A DNA stretch of 5,879 bases from Bacteroidota bacterium (GCA_018267795.1 JAFDXS010000172.1:1-5879); one strand, 5' to 3'. Shown: positions 1-5,879, counted from the stretch's first letter. Notes: generated from the sequence alone by a model not told the origin. Made by a program: numbers and translations.

Positions 1-1719
1 CTGACCTACTACACGCTTATGCAATTCTTCTTCCAGGTGCAGGAGTTTTTCGCGCTCGCTCTGCAGCATACGCTGTACCGGTATGCCGGTAACCTTGGCT
101 ACGTTCTGCGCTATGTCTTCGGCATCCACCTCTTCCTTTAGCAGGCGCTTGTGCTGGTTGTCCATTTCATCCAACTGCTTAGAGAGGTCTTCTATCTTTG
201 CTTCTTCTTCTTTTACCTTACCGTAGCGTATTTCGGCTACTTTGCCATAGTCGCCATCGCGCTCGGCCATTTCGGCCTGGTGCTTCAGCTCTTCTATATG
301 ACTCTTGGCCTTATTTATCTTATCTACCAGTTCTTTTTCGTCCAGCCATTTAGCTTTCAGGGTATCGCGCTGGACACTGAGCATAGCGATGTCCTGTCCC
401 AGTTCCTTGAGCTTATCGGCATCGTTTTCACGCTTGATGGCTTCGCGCTCAATTTCGAGTTGGCGTATGCGGCGCTCGAGTTCGTCCAGCTCTTCGGGCA
501 TGGAGTTCATTTCGAGCTTCAGCTTGGCTGCGCTTTCGTCTATGAGATCTATGGCCTTGTCGGGCAGGAAGCGATCTGTGATGTAGCGGTGAGATAGCTC
601 TACCGCTGCAATGATAGCTTCGTCCTTGATGCGCACCTGGTGGTGGTTTTCGTAACGATCCTTGAGGCCACGGAGGATGGAAATAGCATCTTCAGGCGTA
701 GGCTCATCTACAAACACCTTCTGGAAGCGGCGCTCAAGGGCTTTATCTTTTTCAAAGTATTTCTGATATTCATTGAGCGTGGTGGCACCTATAGCACGGA
801 GCTCACCACGGGCAAGGGCCGGCTTGAGTATGTTGGCGGCATCCATTGCGCCTTCCATAGCACCTGCACCGATGAGGGTATGTATCTCATCTATAAAGAG
901 AATGATTTCGCCATTGCTTTCTGAGACTTCTTTTATAACACCTTTCAGACGTTCTTCGAACTCGCCACGATATTTGGCACCAGCCATGAGGGAACCCATA
1001 TCGAGGGCAAAAATTATTTTTGACTTCAGGTTATCGGGCACATCGCCATTGATGATGCGGTGTGCGAGACCCTCTACGATGGCTGTTTTACCAACGCCGG
1101 GCTCACCTACCAATATCGGGTTGTTCTTAGAGCGGCGGGAAAGGATATGGAGTGTACGACGTATCTCCTCGTCGCGACCGATAACAGGATCGAGCTTGCC
1201 GCTGTTGGCAAGTTCGTTCAGGTTTTTGGCGTAGCGCTGGAGGGCGTTGTACTGTTGGTCGGCAGTTTGTGAGTTTACTGTTGCACCTTTGCGCAGTTCC
1301 TTAATAGCTGCTTCGAGACCTTTTTCTGTGAGGCCTGCATCCTTCAATAACTTTCCGGTTTCATCGTTTACCTGCAAGAGTGCAATTAAAAGATGCTCCG
1401 GTGCTACGAATTCGTCGCCGAAGGTTTTGAGAATATTAGACGTTCTTAATAATACATTGTTAGCGTCCTTGCTAATGCTCTGAGCAGGATCGCTTTGTAT
1501 TTTTGGTAAGCGTTTTATCTGCTCATCAAGCTTGTTGTCAACAAATGAAATGTTGACATTGTTCTTTTTCAACAGGTGGCCTATGGAGCCTTCTGTATCC
1601 TCAAGCAATGCTTTGAGTATATGAGCGGTTTCGATGTTTGGATTCTGGTTATTGAAAGCGATCTGCTGTGCCTGCTGCACAATTTCCTGCGCTTTAATGG
1701 TATAGTTATTTAGGTTCAT
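1..1719 (-). CDS. clpB: ATP-dependent chaperone ClpB (N-terminal 573 codons, 3' end off window)
   Basis: ClpB is the cytosolic hexameric AAA+ disaggregase that threads aggregated proteins through its pore and works with the DnaK system. The frame is open from an ATG at 1719-1717 to the left edge, giving 573 of the roughly 860-870 residues usual for the family. Visible parts in order are the Clp N-domain (about 1-145, starting MNLNNYTIKAQE), NBD1 with Walker A GEPGVGKT at 205-212, Walker B FIDE ending D277-E278, and arginine fingers R330-R331 in ERRFQKV. The charged coiled-coil middle domain follows (about 408-523), then the start of NBD2, ending HKRVVGQ. These positions lie one residue before the E. 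coli ClpB equivalents, which supports the chosen start. The middle domain separates ClpB from ClpA and ClpC. The second Walker A/B set lies beyond the edge and cannot be checked. The gene is divergent from the membrane-protein gene at 1941. Confidence 0.97.
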   Translation of the reverse strand, partial: MNLNNYTIKAQEIVQQAQQIAFNNQNPNIETAHILKALLEDTEGSIGHLLKKNNVNISFVDNKLDEQIKRLPKIQSDPAQSISKDANNVLLRTSNILKTFGDEFVAPEHLLIALLQVNDETGKLLKDAGLTEKGLEAAIKELRKGATVNSQTADQQYNALQRYAKNLNELANSGKLDPVIGRDEEIRRTLHILSRRSKNNPILVGEPGVGKTAIVEGLAHRIINGDVPDNLKSKIIFALDMGSLMAGAKYRGEFEERLKGVIKEVSESNGEIILFIDEIHTLIGAGAMEGAMDAANILKPALARGELRAIGATTLNEYQKYFEKDKALERRFQKVFVDEPTPEDAISILRGLKDRYENHHQVRIKDEAIIAAVELSHRYITDRFLPDKAIDLIDESAAKLKLEMNSMPEELDELERRIRQLEIEREAIKRENDADKLKELGQDIAMLSVQRDTLKAKWLDEKELVDKINKAKSHIEELKHQAEMAERDGDYGKVAEIRYGKVKEEEAKIEDLSKQLDEMDNQHKRLLKEEVDAEDIAQNVAKVTGIPVQRMLQSEREKLLHLEEELHKRVVGQ

Positions 1720-1761
1720 GATCTTGTTTTAGCTTCGATATATAATGCATAAAAAATGTTC

Positions 1762-1794
1762 CAAAATGGATTTAGAGGCACAATTGGCGCAAAA
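1762..1794 (-). promoter_or_regulatory. Weak candidate promoter for clpB
   Basis: Read on the minus strand, TTTTG (1794-1790) is followed after exactly 20 bases by CCATTTTG (1769-1762). The Bacteroidota primary-sigma consensus is TTTG, then 19-20 bases, then TAnnTTTG. Spacing and the TTTG half of the -7 element fit, but the conserved TA is CC, so this is weak. It would leave a leader of about 35-45 bases before the clpB ATG. No CIRCE-type heat-shock inverted repeat is visible in the intergenic region. No Shine-Dalgarno sequence precedes the start, which is normal for the phylum. Confidence 0.25.
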
Positions 1795-1893
1795 GGCAAG
1801 TTAGTAAAGACAAAGTGTCCTATTTTGTTAAGAGGAGCTGAATTAATTTCAGTTTAAGATGTAAGTAGCTGCAACAGTGGCAGATAGTGGGGG

Positions 1894-1924
1894 TTGCAAA
1901 TAATAGATGCTAACAGTACTTTTA
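1894..1924 (+). promoter_or_regulatory. Candidate promoter for the 4TM-cupin gene pair
   Basis: TTG (1894-1896), a 20-base spacer and TACTTTTA (1917-1924) resemble the Bacteroidota promoter pattern TTTG-N19/20-TAnnTTTG, with one mismatch in the -7 element (final G to A). Transcription would start around 1930, leaving only about 10 bases before the ATG at 1941. That leader is A-rich (AAAAAAAAGAG) and lacks a true Shine-Dalgarno sequence. The call rests on motif and spacing alone. Confidence 0.4.
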
Positions 1925-1940
1925 ATAAAAAAAAGAGCAT

Positions 1941-2378
1941 ATGTCACCATTACTAAGAAATATACTGTCAATAATAGCCGGAACGCTGCTGGCAACGGCC
2001 ATTATGTTTTTGCTGGAAATACTGTACGCTAAGGTTGCTACGTTGCCACCAGGGGTATCGGTTGCAGATCTTAAGGATCCTTTGAAGGCTAAGGCGGCAA
2101 TGGCACAAATGCCGACATCTGCCTTCATGGGGATATTGGTGATCTATGCGTTCTCTGCCTTTGCGGGAGGGATAACGGCTACGCTTTGTGCAGGAAAGAA
2201 AAGCGTGGTACCTGCGTTGGTGATGGGATTTATATTGCTGATATCGGGTATAATGGATGGCGTGCAGATGGCAGAGCCAATGTGGTTTATGGTGGTGATG
2301 AGTATCGCATTCTTAATTTTTTCATGGCTCGGATTTGCTGTAGTGAAAAATAAGAAACCAAAAACTGCAGTATCATGA
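1941..2378 (+). CDS. Hypothetical four-helix inner-membrane protein
   Basis: I do not recognise a named family for this 145-residue protein. Four hydrophobic segments are visible: about residues 7-29, 61-83, 88-108 and 113-135. Between the first two lies a soluble loop (about 31-60) rich in Pro, Lys, Ala and Met, and the protein ends in a short basic tail (KNKKPK). Small-residue runs (FAGGITATLCAG at 74-85) suggest tight helix packing. With an even number of helices, both ends should be on the same side, probably cytoplasmic given the basic tail. No catalytic, haem or metal motif stands out. The ATG at 1941 follows an A-rich leader. The stop codon overlaps the next start in ATGA (2375-2378), so the protein is probably translated in a coupled way with the cupin. 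Being an integral membrane protein is well supported; any function would be a guess. Confidence 0.85.
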   Translation: MSPLLRNILSIIAGTLLATAIMFLLEILYAKVATLPPGVSVADLKDPLKAKAAMAQMPTSAFMGILVIYAFSAFAGGITATLCAGKKSVVPALVMGFILLISGIMDGVQMAEPMWFMVVMSIAFLIFSWLGFAVVKNKKPKTAVS

Positions 2379-2770
2379 ATGAAAAACATAACGACAATAC
2401 GCTACAAAGACCCGCCGGTGCCCGTGTGCTGGATGCCCCGCTAGTGCAGATAGACCTGCCGAAATATATGCAAGAAATAAAGACTGAAGAGCCCTGGCAC
2501 AAGACAGACCGCAATGCAATAACCATCTATAAAACGGAGGACCTAACCATAGTGCTTGTAGCCCTACACCAAGGAGCTGAAATGAAACCCCACGCTACTA
2601 ATGGCATACTAACGCTACAGCTGATAGAAGGCAAGATAACATTTGGCGCAAATGAACAAGAGATCGAACTGGCCCAGCAACAAATGGTGACACTGCATGA
2701 AAATATAAAGCATAGCGTGAAGGCAGAAAGTGAAAGTGTATTTCTGCTGACAGTGATAAACAAGAAATAA
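2375..2770 (+). CDS. Small single-domain cupin protein
   Basis: This 131-residue cytosolic protein has no signal peptide or membrane segment. After an N-terminal extension (about 1-40), the core runs from about 43 to 129 and shows the two cupin half-motifs. The first is HQGAEMKPHATNG, then LIEGKITF (about 65-90). The second is LAQQQMVTLHENIKHSV (99-115). Such proteins are compact beta-barrels that often bind a metal or small ligand. The classical first motif HxH...E is incomplete: H73 is present but the next histidine position is T75. The second motif supplies H108 and H113. From family knowledge, a group of small bacterial cupins shares this pattern (DRNAIT..., LHxGAEM, HxxxG, LHExIxHSV), so the gap may be normal for the group. 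Metal binding is therefore uncertain. The start overlaps the membrane-protein stop in ATGA. No substrate can be named. Confidence 0.85.
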   Translation: MNEKHNDNTLQRPAGARVLDAPLVQIDLPKYMQEIKTEEPWHKTDRNAITIYKTEDLTIVLVALHQGAEMKPHATNGILTLQLIEGKITFGANEQEIELAQQQMVTLHENIKHSVKAESESVFLLTVINKK

Positions 2771-2785
2771 ATTGGCTATATAGAG

Positions 2786-2793
2786 TACCTTTG
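2786..2793 (+). promoter_or_regulatory. Bacteroidota -7 promoter element TACCTTTG upstream of cvfB
   Basis: TACCTTTG is an exact match to TAnnTTTG and lies in the 42-base gap after the cupin stop. The ATG of the next gene is 19 bases downstream, so the leader would be only about 10-14 bases and T-rich (TTAGTTTTTT) with no Shine-Dalgarno sequence. There is no TTTG at the expected -33 spacing. The nearest TTG (2772-2774) is only 11 bases upstream, so the element is incomplete. It implies that cvfB can be transcribed separately from the cupin pair. Confidence 0.55.
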
Positions 2794-2812
2794 CGACCTT
2801 ATTTAGTTTTTT

Positions 2813-3643
2813 ATGGTGCAAGTAGGTAATTATAATACGCTCAAGGTGGTAAAGCAGGTAGATTTCGGGATGTACCTGGATGGGGATGGTGAAGAAATAC
2901 TATTGCCTAAGCGCTTTGTGCCTAAAGACCTGAAGGAAGGTGATGATGTAAATGTTTTCATTTATCATGATTCTGAAAACCGTTTGATAGCTACTACACA
3001 AAAGCCACTGGGCATAGTTGGCGATATAGTGATGCTGAACGCGGTGAGTGTAACTAATCAAGGGGCGTTCCTAGATTGGGGATTGATGAAAGATCTATTT
3101 GTACCTCTATCTCAACAGGAATCAAGAATGCGAGTGGGACAATCTTATCTTGTTAAGATATACCTGGATGAACAAACCGGGCGCGTGGCTGCTACAGAGA
3201 AGATAAGTAAGTTTCTTAGCAATTATGATCTGACTGTAAAGGAAATGGACGCTGTGGACCTGGTGGTGTACCAGACTACTGATATAGGCTATAAGGTAAT
3301 CATTAATAATAAGCACTTGGGCGTGCTACACTATAGTGATGTATTTAAGGAACTGGAAATAGGAGATAAGGAGAAGGGCTTTGTGAAGAAGATACTTCCT
3401 GAAAATAAAATAGACGTGATGCTGGGTGAGCGCGGGTATAAACGCGTGGAAACGGAAACAGAAAAGGTACTAAGGCTGCTGGAAGAAAATGATGGGTACC
3501 TACCCTATCACGATAAGTCTAACCCAGAGGATATTTATGAGTTCTTCGGGATGAGCAAAAAGACTTTTAAAATGGCTGTGGGTGCGCTCTACAAGCAAAA
3601 GAAAATAAGCCTGGAGCAAAGCGGTATAAAGCTGGCTGAATAA
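2813..3643 (+). CDS. cvfB: CvfB/YitL-family S1-domain RNA-binding protein
   Basis: This 276-residue soluble protein matches the CvfB (YitL) family in length and plan: consecutive S1-like OB folds followed by a winged helix. The first S1-like unit is about 2-62 (FGMYLDGDGEEILLPKRF) and the second about 65-130. The second has the typical GAFLDWGLMKDLFVPLSQQ stretch, in which an S1 strand leads into a target-binding surface. A third unit spans about 144-206 and ends DVMLGERGY. The winged-helix tail (about 213-274) includes YEFFGMSKKTFKMAVGALYK, as in family members. In Staphylococcus aureus CvfB binds RNA and influences virulence-gene expression. The role in Bacteroidota is unknown to me, but post-transcriptional control or a ribosome/RNA-associated function is a reasonable inference. 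The ATG at 2813 is chosen because the first S1 fold begins immediately after it. The gene ends 4 bases from the convergent molybdoenzyme gene. Confidence 0.9.
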   Translation: MVQVGNYNTLKVVKQVDFGMYLDGDGEEILLPKRFVPKDLKEGDDVNVFIYHDSENRLIATTQKPLGIVGDIVMLNAVSVTNQGAFLDWGLMKDLFVPLSQQESRMRVGQSYLVKIYLDEQTGRVAATEKISKFLSNYDLTVKEMDAVDLVVYQTTDIGYKVIINNKHLGVLHYSDVFKELEIGDKEKGFVKKILPENKIDVMLGERGYKRVETETEKVLRLLEENDGYLPYHDKSNPEDIYEFFGMSKKTFKMAVGALYKQKKISLEQSGIKLAE

Positions 3644-3647
3644 ATTG

Positions 3648-4418
3648 CTACAATCCTGAGTAGTAATCATATCCTTGCTCTGCCCAATAGTCTGGTGGTG
3701 GTGTATTGCTGAAATAAAGCGTGCCAATACGCTTCAGATGCTTGATACCATACTTCACGGGGATGATGAGGCGCAAAGGAAACCCTTGATTTAGGGGCAG
3801 CAGTTGCCCGTTCATTTCATAGCACAGTATTGTTTGCGGGTGCATCATGCTGGGCATATCGATACCTACGTAGTAACCTTTATCAGGTGTTACCAGACCA
3901 ACATACTTCATAGTTGCTTCAGGATCGAGATTATACTTTTTTACAAAGTCGCTGAACCGTACCCCAGCCCAATGCGTAACCTGGCTCCAGCCTTCAATAC
4001 ATTTAAAATCGAAGATCACTTCTGTTTTGGGCATTGTTCTCAGCTCATTCAGCGATATGTATAAAGTATCACCTGTTTTGCGGACGACCTTTAGCTTCCA
4101 GTGTTTATAATCGAAACTATCGCTAAGGCCAAGGTTGCCATTTACCCTTACGCGCTTGACCGCTTTATCTTTTGAATATGTTTTAGCCAGATGATTGCCA
4201 CTGAATACATTTCTAAAGACCGATTCATTCATTTCATAACCTGTACGAAAGGGCTTGGGTACACCATTGTCATCAGGTTGCGCATTAAGCCAACGCCAAC
4301 TGAAATAACCAAGTAGCAGTAATGCAAAGAACAGGGAAAACGAGATGATAGTACGCCGACGTATCTCCTGCTCTACCGTACGGTTCTTCATTTTGGCTTT
4401 TCGCATGTTTTTACTCAT
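3648..4418 (-). CDS. Membrane-anchored molybdopterin-dependent oxidoreductase (sulfite oxidase / MsrP fold)
   Basis: This 256-residue protein has the Mo-cofactor domain of the sulfite oxidase superfamily (Oxidored_molyb). The likely Mo-ligand cysteine is C140 in FDFKCIEGWSQVTHWAGV. The C-terminal cofactor-binding signature is GFPLRLIIPVKYGIKHLKRI (212-231). An N-terminal hydrophobic segment (about 24-42) follows a basic stretch with RRR at 20-22. It can act as a membrane anchor with the catalytic domain outside the cytoplasm, and the arginines before it resemble a Tat signal, as expected for a folded cofactor protein. There is no C-terminal dimerisation domain of the eukaryotic sulfite-oxidase type, so the size is close to MsrP/YedY. 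The start overlaps the upstream cytochrome b stop in ATGA, so the two are almost certainly coexpressed and the cytochrome is the likely redox partner. The substrate (sulfite, methionine sulfoxide or another oxide) cannot be read from the sequence. In-frame ATGs at codons 5 and 10 are alternative starts. Confidence 0.9.
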   Translation of the reverse strand: MSKNMRKAKMKNRTVEQEIRRRTIISFSLFFALLLLGYFSWRWLNAQPDDNGVPKPFRTGYEMNESVFRNVFSGNHLAKTYSKDKAVKRVRVNGNLGLSDSFDYKHWKLKVVRKTGDTLYISLNELRTMPKTEVIFDFKCIEGWSQVTHWAGVRFSDFVKKYNLDPEATMKYVGLVTPDKGYYVGIDMPSMMHPQTILCYEMNGQLLPLNQGFPLRLIIPVKYGIKHLKRIGTLYFSNTPPPDYWAEQGYDYYSGL

Positions 4419-5107
4419 GGCTTATCGTCAATTATTTCTTCTGACAGAACAGGTGTATCTTTTACAACATCAAAACCAGTAACCATAGCTCTGAAATTGT
4501 TCCAGCCGGCAAGAATTACCTGTATGACGTGAATGATAAAAAACAAGCAATACCCTATCATTAAAACAAAATGTTCGATACGTGCGGCTTCATAGCCACC
4601 ACAGATGGCGCAGAGCCAATAGAACTGGGTGGGTTTGTATATAGCAAGGCCAGTAACTATAGAGCCGAAGCCCATGACAATAATAGCACTGTACACTATG
4701 CGCTGCGCTGCATTGTATTTTCCCTGTGGTGGCAATTGTTTTCTTAGGTGCAAGTCATGAAGAACTACAAGCCATGCTTCTTTAAAGGAATGCCTGTTGG
4801 GCAACAGATACCGCCACTCTCCTGAAATAAATGTATATAGCACATAAAGCAGACCATTGACAAAGAAGAGCCACATAAAAAAGAAGTGCATGGCCATCCC
4901 TAAGGCTAACTTGTAAGGGATATGCAATGCATCATAAAATGACTGTGGAAAGAACTTAAGGATTGTTTTATTGCCCCAGCCAAGCTTATATACATCATTA
5001 GCCCAATAGATAAGAATGCCGCTCCATATCATAATGGCAAGCAGCGGGAAATTTACCCAGTGAAACCAGCGGATAGCAAGGCGATGCTTCTTTACAATGC
5101 GTTTCAT
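4415..5107 (-). CDS. Four-helix di-haem cytochrome b (b561 / Ni,Fe-hydrogenase cytochrome b type)
   Basis: This 230-residue integral membrane protein matches the bacterial cytochrome b561/Ni-Fe hydrogenase b-subunit family. Helices are predicted at about 13-35, 70-93, 137-157 and 180-200. Candidate haem ligands sit in the expected helices: H16 (RWFHW), H74 (AMHFFF), H179 (IEHF) and H193 (IIHVIQ). The basic N-terminus (MKRIVKKHR) suggests it lies in the cytoplasm, placing the 1-2 and 3-4 loops outside and the long 2-3 loop (about 94-136) inside. Such proteins pass electrons between the quinone pool and a periplasmic partner. The overlapping downstream molybdoenzyme gene is the obvious partner. 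The 3-4 loop contains CAIC (C166, C169) just before the third haem histidine, which I do not recall as a family constant. The short acidic C-terminal tail follows a conserved-looking AGWNNFRAMVTG. The fold is secure; the direction of electron flow is not determined. Confidence 0.9.
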   Translation of the reverse strand: MKRIVKKHRLAIRWFHWVNFPLLAIMIWSGILIYWANDVYKLGWGNKTILKFFPQSFYDALHIPYKLALGMAMHFFFMWLFFVNGLLYVLYTFISGEWRYLLPNRHSFKEAWLVVLHDLHLRKQLPPQGKYNAAQRIVYSAIIVMGFGSIVTGLAIYKPTQFYWLCAICGGYEAARIEHFVLMIGYCLFFIIHVIQVILAGWNNFRAMVTGFDVVKDTPVLSEEIIDDKP

Positions 5108-5133
5108 CTATATCTATAACAGCTAGTATAGCG

Positions 5134-5141
5134 TAAATGTA
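5134..5141 (-). promoter_or_regulatory. Weak candidate -7 element for the cytochrome b / molybdoenzyme pair
   Basis: In the 56-base gap after the hydrolase stop, the minus strand reads TACATTTA (5141-5134), one mismatch from TAnnTTTG. It would give a leader of roughly 20 bases before the ATG at 5107. No TTTG lies at the expected upstream spacing, though the region is very A/T-rich. The gap shows no hairpin followed by a T run, so read-through from the hydrolase gene is equally possible. Confidence 0.25.
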
Positions 5142-5163
5142 ACAGATATAAATGAATATATGT

Positions 5164-5879
5164 TTATGATAGTAAACGATGCAATAATGATTTCTTTTTC
5201 CTGCTTTGGACAATAAGTACGCAAGCTACCGTAGCTGCTGCAACGGAAACACCAACAACCAGCCAAAACATTGATTTATTCTGCTGCTTAGGCGGTATAT
5301 ACATTACACCGCTTGCATCTGTTACTGCCGCGTCATTTACATAGCGGCCATGTTTAGGCAGCGCTTCTTCATCAAAGTGGACAGCAAGATTGGTTAACGC
5401 TATTTCCATATCGTCACCCTCCATTGGCTTGCCATGACCTGTAGCCACAATGCGGGGATTGAGTGAAGCAAGATTGCGAACTGAATTGCGGGCAGCTTCC
5501 CAATCGTAGGTAAAATATTTTGGTGGGCCAGATATCTTTTTTGCCTGGGTCATTACGGACCACACAGACTCCTGATTGGTAGTAACAAAAGCATCACCAG
5601 CTATGAGCACTTTATCTTTTCGCCTATAAAGGCTAATGTGGCCGGGTGCATGGCCAGGCGTGTACAGGTATGTCCAGTCTGGGAGAAATGGCACTGATTC
5701 GTCGGGTGGTAATATTTGCAAATGGCTTTCGATATTAATGGGCTTTTTAGGATATATCCATGACATGCTAGACATAAAGCCTCCGCCAACTGAAGGATCC
5801 GGTGGCGGATAAGATGAGCGGCCCGTGAGGTACGGCATTTCGAGATAATGAGCATATACCGGCACATTCCATTCTTCCG
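5164..5879 (-). CDS. MBL-fold metallo-hydrolase with C-terminal membrane anchor (5' end off window)
   Basis: The frame is open to the right edge. The GTG at 5865-5863 is an internal valine rather than a start, because the frame continues upstream as EEWNVPVYAHYLE, a typical mid-domain stretch of metallo-beta-lactamase-fold proteins. About 238 codons are present. The usual first metal motif HxHxDH is missing because it lies off the window. Numbering from that valine, later metal-site elements are visible: TPGHAPGH (69-76), AGDAF with D91, and ATGHGKPM with H144. The stretch PYLTGRSSYPPPDPSVGGG (11-29) belongs to a hydrolase subgroup common in Bacteroidota. After the catalytic domain come a linker (about 165-198), a hydrophobic helix (199-219) and a basic end (SRKKKSLLHR), which looks like a C-terminal tail anchor with the enzyme domain on the other side of the membrane from the basic tail, unless insertion is tail-in. 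Substrate is unknown; lactonase or thioesterase-like activity is possible. Cytochrome b begins 56 bases downstream on the same strand. Confidence 0.88.
   Translation of the reverse strand, partial: EEWNVPVYAHYLEMPYLTGRSSYPPPDPSVGGGFMSSMSWIYPKKPINIESHLQILPPDESVPFLPDWTYLYTPGHAPGHISLYRRKDKVLIAGDAFVTTNQESVWSVMTQAKKISGPPKYFTYDWEAARNSVRNLASLNPRIVATGHGKPMEGDDMEIALTNLAVHFDEEALPKHGRYVNDAAVTDASGVMYIPPKQQNKSMFWLVVGVSVAAATVACVLIVQSRKKKSLLHRLLS

Noticed and set aside
151..1483. Several plus-strand open frames of 70-153 codons opposite clpB.
   Set aside because: They lie antisense to a strongly conserved ClpB reading frame, have low-complexity Ser/Arg- or Phe/Leu-rich translations, and overlap one another. 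They are shadows of the real gene.
1809..1819. Inverted repeat GACA-AAG-TGTC upstream of clpB as a possible operator.
   Set aside because: Four-base arms with a three-base centre are expected by chance in 221 bases, and the sequence does not match a known heat-shock operator.
1871..1885. CTGC-N7-GCAG hairpin in the clpB/4TM spacer as a possible terminator.
   Set aside because: The stem is only four pairs, there is no T run after it, and it lies between two gene starts rather than after a gene.
3630..3660. Possible bidirectional terminator at the cvfB/molybdoenzyme junction.
   Set aside because: No stem longer than four pairs and no flanking A or T tracts of the needed length are visible.
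5863..5865. GTG as start codon of the MBL-fold hydrolase.
   Set aside because: The frame stays open upstream with family-typical sequence (EEWNV before PVYAHYLE) and the essential HxHxDH motif would otherwise be missing. The gene is cut by the window edge.
5164..5879. Assignment of the MBL protein as a persulfide dioxygenase feeding sulfite to the molybdoenzyme.
   Set aside because: Attractive from context, but the visible motifs are generic to the MBL fold and the diagnostic N-terminal metal site is off the window.

Overview
The window looks like chromosomal DNA from a Bacteroidota bacterium, most likely of the Chitinophagales/Chitinophagaceae type. The evidence is a ClpB N-terminus typical of that group (MNLNNYTIKAQE...), A/T-rich leaders without Shine-Dalgarno sequences, and a -7 promoter element of the Bacteroidota TAnnTTTG type (TACCTTTG) just upstream of one gene. 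Base composition is moderate. I see no rRNA, tRNA, insertion sequence, phage gene or CRISPR array. This assignment is inference from motifs read by eye, not from a search.

Layout from left to right. (1) Positions 1-1719, minus strand: the first 573 codons of clpB, the AAA+ disaggregase, cut by the left edge just before the second ATPase core. (2) Positions 1720-1940: a 221-base divergent intergenic region with weak promoter candidates on both strands. (3) Positions 1941-2770, plus strand: a four-helix membrane protein of unknown function overlapping by ATGA with a small single-domain cupin. (4) Positions 2813-3643, plus strand: a CvfB/YitL-type RNA-binding protein with S1-like domains and a C-terminal winged helix, preceded by its own -7 element. 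(5) Positions 3648-4418 and 4415-5107, minus strand: a membrane-anchored sulfite-oxidase-fold molybdopterin oxidoreductase, preceded in its operon by a four-helix di-haem cytochrome b, with an ATGA overlap. (6) Positions 5164 to the right edge, minus strand: the C-terminal part of a metallo-beta-lactamase-fold hydrolase with an unusual C-terminal membrane anchor.

The most coherent functional unit is the cytochrome b plus molybdoenzyme pair. It probably forms an extracytoplasmic redox system in which the cytochrome exchanges electrons between the quinone pool and the Mo centre, analogous in logic to MsrPQ but with a different cytochrome family. The membrane-tailed MBL hydrolase lies 56 bases upstream on the same strand and may belong to the same unit. 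The 4TM-cupin pair is probably translationally coupled. The cvfB homologue and the molybdoenzyme gene converge with only 4 bases between their stop codons. I found no clearly novel system. The best candidates for follow-up are the molybdoenzyme/cytochrome pair, with its CxxC motif in the predicted periplasmic loop, and the 4TM-cupin pair.
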